DNA from: Phycisphaeraceae bacterium
GTDB lineage: Bacteria > Planctomycetota > Phycisphaerae > Phycisphaerales > Phycisphaeraceae
DNA length: 8,663 nucleotides
Direction: 5' to 3'
Assembly (NCBI GenBank): GCA_020850375.1
Contig: JADZET010000054.1
Span: 1-8,663 of the forward strand
The translations under genes and the position numbers were made by a program. Numbering within the stretch: position 1 is the first letter of the stretch; each line of letters begins with the position of its first letter. The notes under the pieces were generated by a model, which had not been told where the DNA came from, did no database searches, and was given only the letters and a program-made list of their open reading frames with translations. This document shows positions 1-6,327 of this stretch, piece by piece.

Positions 1-30
1 CTGCTCTTCCGTGAATCGGGACCGCTTCAT
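1..30 (-). CDS. IS3-family transposase OrfA, N-terminal fragment (cut by window edge)
   Basis: Ten codons are visible, reading MKRSRFTEEQ, a start characteristic of IS3-family OrfA proteins (helix-turn-helix DNA-binding subunit of the transposase, usually about 90-100 residues and followed by a DDE-type OrfB). The ATG is at 30-28 on the minus strand. A strong Shine-Dalgarno AAGGAG lies six bases upstream. The gene leaves the window at its left edge, so it cannot be judged whether the transposase is intact. It faces away from the propeller genes. Confidence 0.8.
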   Translation of the reverse strand, partial: MKRSRFTEEQ

Positions 31-36
31 CGGGTT

Positions 37-42
37 CTCCTT
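37..42 (-). promoter_or_regulatory. Ribosome binding site of the IS orfA
   Basis: On the minus strand this reads AAGGAG, separated by six bases (AACCCG) from the ATG at position 30. It is the clearest Shine-Dalgarno sequence in the window; the resident propeller genes have much weaker ones. Confidence 0.7.
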
Positions 43-94
43 CCCAGCCCAAAGCCGGGTTCAACAGGCCCGAATCTAGCAGCCTCCTCTCATT

Positions 95-1990
95 TTGATT
101 GGATCAGAATTCGGGGAGCAGACCAGGAGCGCGGTGGTGTACGAGTCGGGCCAGGGCGTCGTGGGGAGCAATGATGTCTTTATCGTTCCCATCGGGGGCG
201 GCACGCCGCAGCTCCTCTCAGGCACGGTGACGCGCAACGACGTCAGCGGCCTGTCTGGGGTATCACCCAATGGGAGCTTCGTTCTTTTTCGCGTTTCGAC
301 GAACGGCGACCGGAATCAGAGCGACCTGTACAGCGTGCCCGCCACGGGCGGACAACCCGTCATGCTGATTGCCTATGGGTCGGAATGGAGTACCCGTGGC
401 TATACGCCGGACGGGGGGAATCTGCTGGTCACGACGCAGCAGCATATTTACGCCATGCCGTTGACCGGCGAAGCCGTGACGCAACTGAGCAGCCCGAGCG
501 TGTCCGGCTACTTTGCTCCACCCGGCCCGGTATTCTCGCCTGATGGCGGTCGGCTGCTCTACTGGAAGGGCAGCAGCGGCGGCTTGTATAACGAGTTATT
601 CAGTGACCGCATGGATGGGGGACCCGCTGTGCAGCTCAATGGGGGATTGGGGGCTGTGAGAAGCAGCGTGGGCTTCACGCCCGACGGAAGCCAGGTGGCG
701 TTTGCCACCAACCAGCAGGTCTACATCACGGGCATTGATGGCGGCACGCCACGCCTGCTCAACACGCCGGCCTCAGGCTTCTCCAGCGGCATCGCCGACA
801 TGAGCATGAGCCCCGATGGGGCCTACGTGGTCTATAAGTCCGACGAACAATCCGAGGACTTTGATCAGCTCTACAGCGTGCCCGTCGCGGGCGGCGACCC
901 GGTGCGGCTGAACAACCCGATCAGTACAACGCAAGACCGGGTCTATTTCCGGTCGTATGCCTCAGACAGTACGCAGGCGGTTTATGAGCAGCGCTATTAC
1001 ATAGGATCGGTCGTCACTGGGGACCTGTACAGCGTGCCGTTGGCTGGCGGTTCGCCGATCAACCTGACAGGCCATCCGACGGGTATAAGAATCGACGAGA
1101 CCCTGATCTCCGAGAGCGACGCGGGCTCGCGTCTGGTCTATAGCACGTCCACGGCCCCGCCTGCCAACAACCACCTGTACAGCGTGAATCTCGACGGGAG
1201 CGACCGGCAGGCGCTCAGCGCCCCGGTTGAGGCGGCGGGCATGGATGTCAATGGCACCACCCTGCTTTCGCCCGATGGCCGCTTTGCCATTTTCGGTATT
1301 GGCTTCAGTAATCAGTATCGCGCGACCAAGCTCTTCGCTGTGCCGGTGGGCGGCGGCGCCCCCGTGGCGATCACGCCGGACTTGTCGTTGGGCACCGAGA
1401 GCATTCAAAGCTACACACTGACCTCGGACGGCTCGAAGATCGTCTACCAAATGAATCAGTCTGGCAGTGTGTTTGATCTCTTCGTCGCAGGGTTCCCGCT
1501 TGCCGCGATCGGGCAGGGCTCGCACGTCGCGGGCGGCGTGGCGGGCGGGGCGGGGTTTGCCGGGGGCGTCGATTTTGACTTCAGCCAGGTGGACGCCTCG
1601 GGCACGCTCAGGGGCGAATTCTTCCGCACGACCGCGGCTGAGCTGGACGGCGGGCTTGCGGCGGCGATCGACTTTGTCCTCAGCGGCGAGACGATCCAGG
1701 TTTGGGATTTCGGATTCGATGGCTCGTTCACCGGGCTGGTCACGCTCACCTTCACGTATGACGAGAGCCTGCTGGGGGCGGGGGTGGCGGAGGACATGCT
1801 CTACATCCAGCATCAACTCCATGACGGCTCGTTCGAGCAGTTGCCGGTGATCGGTCGCGACCTGGTCAACAACACGATCACGGTGCAGACGGAGGGGTTC
1901 TCTGCCTTTGTCCTTGGCGTGGTGCCGGAGCCCAGCAGTCTGGCGGTCATGTGCATGCTGCTGGGGCCGTGGGTTCTGCGGTGGAGGTGA
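95..1990 (+). pseudogene. IS-truncated PEP-CTERM beta-propeller gene, copy 1 (lacks start and signal peptide)
   Basis: This is the first of three tandem paralogues. From about 128 it aligns in frame with copies 2 and 3 (the SAVVYESG segment of propeller module 1), but the preceding 50 or so residues, including the signal peptide, are missing. An open frame can be read from a TTG at 95, giving 631 residues, but its first 11 codons come from the IS terminus; no resident start codon is plausible near the junction. The rest is intact: the remainder of module 1, nine further PD40/TolB-like modules (DG turn followed by a LYSVPxxGG strand), the conserved C-terminal beta domain from about codon 485, and a PEP-CTERM tail (VVPEPSS, hydrophobic stretch, final RWR where the other copies have RRR). 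Absence of internal stops suggests a recent insertion. If translated from the TTG, the product would not be exported. The missing 5' part probably lies on the other side of the IS. Confidence 0.8.
105..125 (-). repeat. Putative terminal inverted repeat of the IS element
   Basis: The outermost bases of the IS on the minus strand start with TGGTCTGCTCCCCG. They have the 5'-TG and the C-rich tract seen in many IS3-family ends. The partner repeat is off the left edge, so the inner limit of the repeat is a guess. Base 126 onwards belongs to the interrupted gene. Confidence 0.5.
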
Positions 1991-2095
1991 GGCCCGGCTG
2001 CAGTTGACGAGAAGCCAAGGATGTCGATCTAAAACTGCTCGCGACCCAGCGTACATCGCGGGCTTGGTCATCGCAAGAGCACCGACGAAGCGGAA
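1991..2095 (+). repeat. Duplicated intergenic spacer, copy 1
   Basis: This 105-base spacer between propeller copies 1 and 2 matches the spacer at 4118-4222, with small compensating indels around 2050-2060. Its first part (GGCCCGGCTGCAGTTGACGA onwards) is closer to the spacer after copy 3 than to the one after copy 2. A TTGACG at 2004-2009 with TCTAAA at 2028-2033 (18-base gap) resembles a weak sigma-70 promoter, but the spacer after copy 2 has CTGACG instead, so this is tentative. No strong Shine-Dalgarno precedes the ATG at 2096, and no terminator hairpin is apparent, so read-through from copy 1 is possible. Confidence 0.7.
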
Positions 2096-4117
2096 ATGCA
2101 AGCAAAACAAGTCGTTAGAACGGTCGCACTGGTTGGCCTGCTGCTGTTCGGGGCGAGCGAGCCCTGCTTGGGCGGATCGAGCGTGAAGCTCAATGGCCCG
2201 CTACTTCCAGGCGAAGCAATCAATTACTACACCATTCTTTCGGACGGTAGCGCGGTGGTGTACGAGTCGGGCAGTACTTCCCCCACGACCCCTGATGTCT
2301 TTATCGTCCCCATCGGCGGCGGCACGCCGCAGCTCCTCTCGGGCACGCTCGGCTTGAGAGGGGTCACACCCGACGGGAGCCGTGTTCTTTTAAGCATTCA
2401 TACATACGAAAACGGGAATCGGGAACAAATATACAGCGTGCCCGTCACGGGCGGGCAGCCCGTCATGTTGATTGACTTTAATACAGATGCATCGAATACC
2501 GCAGGATATACGCCAGACGGGGGGAGTCTGCTCGTCACCGGCAGGCAACATGTTTACTCCGTGCCGTTGACGGGCGGACAGGTCACGCAACTGAGCAGTC
2601 CGGCCGGGTCTGGCAACCTTGCTTCAGTCGATCCGGTATTTTCACCGGATGGCAGTCGGCTGCTCTACTGGAAGTCGACGTCGACGTACAACGAGAGCGT
2701 CCTCGACCAGCTATTCAGTGACCCGATGGATGGCGGACCCGCTGTGCAGCTCAATGAGGGATTAAGTTACGTCGGAAGCAGTCTGGCCTTTACACCCGAC
2801 GGAAGCCAGGTTGCGTTTAATATCGACCGGAACGTCTACATCACGGGTATCGACGGCGGGACGCCACGCCTGCTCAACAAACCAGCCTCGGGCTTCCACA
2901 GTAGGGCATCCATTCAAGGCATGAGCCCTGATGGGGCCTACGTGGTCTATAGATCCGACGAACAATCTGACGACTTATATCAGCTCTATAGCGTGCCCGT
3001 CTCGGGCGGCGACCCGGTGCGACTGAACAACCCAATCGACAGCAGCCATGACCGCGTCGATTTTCAATCGTATGCCTCTGACAGTACGCAGGCGGTTTAT
3101 GAGCTGAGCCATTACAGCGCATCGGTTTATACTGAGGATCTGTACAGCGTGCCCCTGGCTGGTGGTTCGACGGTCAACTTGACCGGGAATCCGGCGGGCA
3201 CCCGCATTGCCACGATGTTGGTCTCCGAGACCGACGCGGGCTCGCGGGTGGTCTATGACACAAGCACGGCCAACAGATACAGTCTGTACAGCGTCAATCT
3301 CGACGGGACGGATCGGCAATTACTTAGCGCCCCTGTTGAGACAACAGCCATGGGTGCGAGCGGCGGTCCCATCCTTTCCCCCGATGGCTGCTTCGTCATT
3401 TTCGGTGTCGGCGCGAATTACTTGTCCACGGCCAAGCTATTTGCCGTGCCCGTGGGCGGCGGCGCACCCGTGGCGATCACGCCGGACTTGTCCTCGGATA
3501 CCGAAGGCGTTCGAGTCAAAAAACTCACCTCGGATGGCTCGAAGGTCGTCTATCAACTGTATGCTCCCGGCGATATTTACAAAGGTAATGACGATATTTA
3601 CGGTGATATTTACGTCGTAGGGTTCCCGCTTGCCGCGATCGGGGGGGGTGCGAACATCATGGGTCACGTGGCGGGCGGGGCGGGGTTTGCCGGGGGCGTT
3701 GATTTTGACTTCAGCCAGGTGGACGCCCCGGGCACGCTCAGGGGCGAGTTCTTCCGCACGCCCGCGGCTGAGCTGGACGGCGGGCTTGCGGCGATCGACT
3801 TCATCCTCAGCGGCGAGACCATCCAGGTTTGGGATTTTGGATTCGATGGCTCGTTCACCGGGCTGGTCACTCTCACCTTCACGTACGACGAGAGCCTGCT
3901 GGGCACGGGGGTGGCTGAGGGCATGCTGTACATCCACCACCAGCTCGGCGACGGGTCGTTCGAGCTGCTGCCGGTGATCGCCCGCGACCTGGTCAACAAC
4001 ACGATCACGGTGCAGACGGAGGGGTTCTCGGCTTTCGTGCTTGGCGTGGTGCCGGAGCCCAGCAGTCTGGCGGTCATGTGCATGCTGCTGGGGCCGTGGG
4101 TCCTGCGGCGGAGGTGA
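2096..4117 (+). CDS. Exported PEP-CTERM beta-propeller protein, copy 2
   Basis: This encodes 673 residues and is predicted to be exported and anchored at the cell envelope. Residues 1-28 look like a signal peptide (KQVVR followed by a hydrophobic LVGLLLFGA core); SEPC is not a good lipobox. Residues 45-515 contain about ten modules of 43-52 residues, each with a DG turn (at 50, 93, 141, 185, 235, 279, 328, 380, 430, 480) followed by a strand such as LYSVPLAGG. This matches PD40/TolB-like WD40-type propeller repeats, which usually act as binding scaffolds. A Gly-rich linker (516-533) leads to a beta domain (534-648) ending in NNTITVQTEGFSAFVLG, a pattern common in PEP-CTERM proteins. The tail (651-673) has VPEPSS, a short hydrophobic segment and RRR, the exosortase sorting signal. 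Oddities are a DIY microrepeat near 493-506, a run of eight G at 3641-3648, and an unpaired Cys at 432. The ligand is unknown. The start is fixed by its match to copy 3. Confidence 0.85.
   Translation: MQAKQVVRTVALVGLLLFGASEPCLGGSSVKLNGPLLPGEAINYYTILSDGSAVVYESGSTSPTTPDVFIVPIGGGTPQLLSGTLGLRGVTPDGSRVLLSIHTYENGNREQIYSVPVTGGQPVMLIDFNTDASNTAGYTPDGGSLLVTGRQHVYSVPLTGGQVTQLSSPAGSGNLASVDPVFSPDGSRLLYWKSTSTYNESVLDQLFSDPMDGGPAVQLNEGLSYVGSSLAFTPDGSQVAFNIDRNVYITGIDGGTPRLLNKPASGFHSRASIQGMSPDGAYVVYRSDEQSDDLYQLYSVPVSGGDPVRLNNPIDSSHDRVDFQSYASDSTQAVYELSHYSASVYTEDLYSVPLAGGSTVNLTGNPAGTRIATMLVSETDAGSRVVYDTSTANRYSLYSVNLDGTDRQLLSAPVETTAMGASGGPILSPDGCFVIFGVGANYLSTAKLFAVPVGGGAPVAITPDLSSDTEGVRVKKLTSDGSKVVYQLYAPGDIYKGNDDIYGDIYVVGFPLAAIGGGANIMGHVAGGAGFAGGVDFDFSQVDAPGTLRGEFFRTPAAELDGGLAAIDFILSGETIQVWDFGFDGSFTGLVTLTFTYDESLLGTGVAEGMLYIHHQLGDGSFELLPVIARDLVNNTITVQTEGFSAFVLGVVPEPSSLAVMCMLLGPWVLRRR
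3572..3613 (+). repeat. In-frame GATATTTAC microrepeat in copy 2
   Basis: GATATTTAC occurs three times, at 3572-3580, 3593-3601 and 3605-3613, all in the reading frame, encoding DIY each time (DIYKGNDDIYGDIY). Copies 1 and 3 have a single equivalent site (DLF or DLY) here. It therefore looks like a local tandem expansion that lengthened the loop of the last propeller module. Confidence 0.8.
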
Positions 4118-4222
4118 GGATCCGGTTGCAGCTGACGCCAAGTCAAGGATATCGATCCATCTACTCACGATCAGCCGCACATCGGCGGGCTTGGTCACAA
4201 GAAGGCCACCAAAGAAATGGAA
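4118..4222 (+). repeat. Duplicated intergenic spacer, copy 2
   Basis: This 105-base spacer between propeller copies 2 and 3 is the same length as spacer 1 and similar throughout, including the leader before the start codon (GGGCTTGGTCA and an A-rich stretch ahead of the ATG). Its first half is the most diverged of the three spacers (TTGCAGCTGACGCC in place of CTGCAGTTGACGAG). A GAAGG at 4201-4205 is the only Shine-Dalgarno-like sequence and is poorly spaced. No terminator hairpin is evident. Confidence 0.7.
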
Positions 4223-6259
4223 ATGCGAGCAAAGCAAGTCATTGGAACGGTCGCGATGTTTGGCCTGCTGCTGTTCGGGGCGAGCGAGCCCTGCTTTGGC
4301 GGATCGAGCTTGAAGCTCAATGGCCCGCCACTTCCGGGCGAAAAGCTCGATTTCTACAACATCCTTCCGGATGGAAGCGCGGTGGTCTATCAGTCGGGCA
4401 GAGATTACTACAGCACCCACGATGTCTTTGTCGTCCCGATCGGCGGCGGCACGCCCACGCTCCTGTCTGGCACCGTGACGCGCGACCACGCCGGCGGCTT
4501 ATATTATGCCGACTATTATGCCTACGGTCCAAATGGGGTCTCTCCCGACGGGAGCCGTATTCTTTTTAGTGTCCTTACATACGGCAACGAGAATCGGGAG
4601 CAAATATACAGCGTGCCGGCCACGGGCGGACAGCCTGTCCTGGTGATTGACCATGCTACGGATGGATCGGATGCCAAAGGATATACGCCGGACGGGGGGA
4701 GTCTGCTCATCACCAGCAAGCAGCATGTTTACTCCGTGCCGTTGACGGGCGGACCGATCACACAGCTGAGCAGTCCGGCCGTGTCTGATGACTTTACTTT
4801 AATTGATCCAACATTCTCGCCGGATGGCAGTCGGCTTCTCTACTGGAAGGCGAAGAATATCGTCGGCGCCTACTGGGGCGAGCTATTCAGTGACCGGATG
4901 GACGGCGGGTCGGCTGTGCAACTCACTGATGGATTGAATAATAGGACAAGCAGCCCGAGCTTCACGCCTGACGGAAGTCAGGTGGCGTTTATAACCCGCG
5001 GAGGGGTCTACATCACGGGCATCGACGGTGGGACGCCACGCCTGCTCAATAGACCCGCATCGGATTTCACCAGTGACGCTTACAGTATAAACATCAGCCC
5101 CGATGGGGGCTACGTGGTGTATAAGTCCGACGAACAATCCGACAACTTCAATCAGCTCTACAGCGTGCCCGTGGCGGGCGGCGACCCAGTGCGGCTGAAC
5201 AACCCGATCAGTTCAACGCAAGACAGCGTCACTTTCCGGTCGTATGCCTCAGACAGTACGCAGGTGGTCTATGAGCAGCGTCATTACTATGGATCGGTCT
5301 TCACTTATGACCTGTACAGCGTGCCGCTGGCTGGCGGTTCACCGATCAATCTGACGAGCAATTCGGCGGGTATCAGCATTAGCGAAACGTTGGTCTCCGA
5401 GACCGATGCGGGCTCGCGGGTGATCTATCGCACAAACACAGCCAACAGATACAGTCTGTACAGCGTGAATCTCGACGGGACGGACCGGCAATCACTTAGC
5501 GCCCCGGTTGAGACAGCGGCCATGGGTGCGAGCGGCAGTCTCATGCTTTCACCCGATGGCCGCTTCGTCATCTTCGGTGTCGGTGCGAATTACGTGTCCA
5601 CGACCAAGCTATTTGCCGTGCCCGTGGGCGGCGGCACACCCGTGGCGATCACGCCGGACTTGTCGTCGGGTACCGAGTACATTCAAGACCGCAGACTTAC
5701 CTCGGATGGTTCGAAAGTCGTCTACCAACTTAGCAGTCTAGGCGATCTGTACGTCGTGGGTTTCCCGCTTGCGGCGGTCGGGGAGGGCGAGCACATCGCG
5801 GGTGGCGTGGCGGGCGGGGCGGGGTTTGCTGGGGGCGTTGATTTTGACTTCAGCCAGGTGGACGCCCCGGGCACGCTCAGGGGCGAGTTCTTCCGCACGC
5901 CCGCGGCGGAGCTGGACGGCGAGCTTGCGGCGGCGATCGACTTCATCCTCAGCGGCGAGACGATCCAGGTTTGGGATTTCGGATTCGATGGCTCGTTCAC
6001 CGGGCTGGTCACGCTCACCTTCACGTATGACGAGAGCCTGCTGGGGGCGGGGGTGGCGGAGGACATGCTGTCCATCCAGCACCAGCTCGGGGACGGCTCG
6101 TTCGAGCTGCTGCCGGTGATCGGTCGGGATCTGATCCACAACACGATCACGGTGCAGACGGAGGGGTTCTCTGCTTTTGTGCTTGGCGTGGTGCCGGAGC
6201 CCAGCAGTCTGGCGGTCATGTGCATGCTGCTGGGGCCGTGGGTTCTGCGGCGGAGGTGA
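4223..6259 (+). CDS. Exported PEP-CTERM beta-propeller protein, copy 3
   Basis: This encodes 678 residues from the ATG at 4223. An in-frame ATG at 4217 is possible, but 4223 gives the same MxAKQV start and the same 105-base spacer as copy 2. The architecture matches copy 2: a signal peptide (hydrophobic MFGLLLFGA core, first 28 residues), about ten PD40/TolB-like modules, a Gly-rich linker, the conserved C-terminal beta domain, and a PEP-CTERM tail (VPEPSS, hydrophobic segment, RRR) recognised by an exosortase. It is the longest copy because of a Tyr-rich loop between modules 1 and 2 (LYYADYYAYG, bases 4499-4528). Its 3' third is closer to copy 1 than to copy 2 (124 bases at 5946-6069 are identical to 1677-1800), while modules 8-9 are closer to copy 2. 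The likely role is an extracellular or surface binding protein; no catalytic residues are recognised. Confidence 0.85.
   Translation: MRAKQVIGTVAMFGLLLFGASEPCFGGSSLKLNGPPLPGEKLDFYNILPDGSAVVYQSGRDYYSTHDVFVVPIGGGTPTLLSGTVTRDHAGGLYYADYYAYGPNGVSPDGSRILFSVLTYGNENREQIYSVPATGGQPVLVIDHATDGSDAKGYTPDGGSLLITSKQHVYSVPLTGGPITQLSSPAVSDDFTLIDPTFSPDGSRLLYWKAKNIVGAYWGELFSDRMDGGSAVQLTDGLNNRTSSPSFTPDGSQVAFITRGGVYITGIDGGTPRLLNRPASDFTSDAYSINISPDGGYVVYKSDEQSDNFNQLYSVPVAGGDPVRLNNPISSTQDSVTFRSYASDSTQVVYEQRHYYGSVFTYDLYSVPLAGGSPINLTSNSAGISISETLVSETDAGSRVIYRTNTANRYSLYSVNLDGTDRQSLSAPVETAAMGASGSLMLSPDGRFVIFGVGANYVSTTKLFAVPVGGGTPVAITPDLSSGTEYIQDRRLTSDGSKVVYQLSSLGDLYVVGFPLAAVGEGEHIAGGVAGGAGFAGGVDFDFSQVDAPGTLRGEFFRTPAAELDGELAAAIDFILSGETIQVWDFGFDGSFTGLVTLTFTYDESLLGAGVAEDMLSIQHQLGDGSFELLPVIGRDLIHNTITVQTEGFSAFVLGVVPEPSSLAVMCMLLGPWVLRRR
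4502..4522 (+). repeat. TATTATGCC direct repeat in copy 3 loop
   Basis: TATTATGCC occurs at 4502-4510 and 4514-4522, separated by GAC, so the unit is 12 bases and in frame (YYAD then YYAY). It lies in the insertion between modules 1 and 2 that copies 1 and 2 lack, and probably arose by short tandem duplication. Confidence 0.7.
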
Positions 6260-6327
6260 GGCCCGGCTGCAGTTGACGAGGAGCCAAGGATGTCGATCCT
6301 ATTTACTTGTGACTAGCCGCACATCGG
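6260..6327 (+). repeat. Partial duplicated spacer, copy 3, with array boundary
   Basis: The 68 bases after the copy 3 stop match the start of the other spacers without indels relative to spacer 2, ending with the shared GCCGCACATCGG. Beyond 6327 the similarity stops and the unrelated membrane-protein gene continues. This marks the right boundary of the tandem duplication. The probable GTG start of the next gene (6309) falls inside this stretch. Confidence 0.75.

Larger units (their letters stand above)
1..125 (-). mobile_element. Terminal part of an IS3-family insertion sequence
   Basis: This is the outer end of an insertion sequence whose body lies left of the window. Read on the minus strand, it runs from a terminus near 125 (TGGTCTGCTCCCC..., beginning with the TG usual for IS3-family ends) through a leader of about 95 bases to the orfA start at position 30. 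The boundary at 125/126 is placed by comparison with the downstream paralogues: similarity to the propeller genes begins abruptly at about 126-128 (the shared AGCGCGGTGGT). The opposite end and the target-site duplication are outside the window, so the full element and its group cannot be named. The family call rests on the orfA N-terminus and the terminal TG. Confidence 0.8.
126..6327 (+). repeat. Tandem array of three propeller genes with their spacers
   Basis: Three copies of a unit a little over 2 kb lie head to tail: copy 1 from the IS junction to 2095, copy 2 at 2096-4222, and copy 3 at 4223-6327. Genes and spacers are both duplicated. The two full spacers are each 105 bases from stop to start codon, and the third matches for its first 68 bases before running into unrelated sequence. 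Similarity is uneven: the C-terminal coding part and the first half of the spacer are nearly identical between copies, while the propeller loops differ in sequence and length. Confidence 0.85.

Noticed and set aside
2004..2033. TTGACG and TCTAAA as a sigma-70 promoter for copy 2
   Set aside because: The -10 is weak and the -35 is not conserved in the equivalent spacer before copy 3. It is kept only as a remark under the spacer.
962..2110. A 382-codon minus-strand open frame opposite copy 1, with a similar one at 3437-4489
   Set aside because: Both are antisense shadows of the same duplicated gene region. Their similarity to each other follows from the paralogy, and the composition is not protein-like.
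2096..2183. Lipoprotein signal peptide in copy 2 because of the Cys at residue 24
   Set aside because: The residues before it (SEP) do not fit a lipobox, and the protein already carries a PEP-CTERM anchor. An ordinary signal peptide is more likely.
6177..6308. Upstream TTG start for the TMTC-like gene
   Set aside because: It would overlap the end of copy 3 by more than 80 bases. The added residues (AWCRSPAVW...) are an out-of-frame reading of the PEP-CTERM region that recurs after copies 1 and 2.
6290..6316. ATG at 6290 after copy 3
   Set aside because: It is in a different frame from the TMTC-like gene and meets a stop after eight codons.
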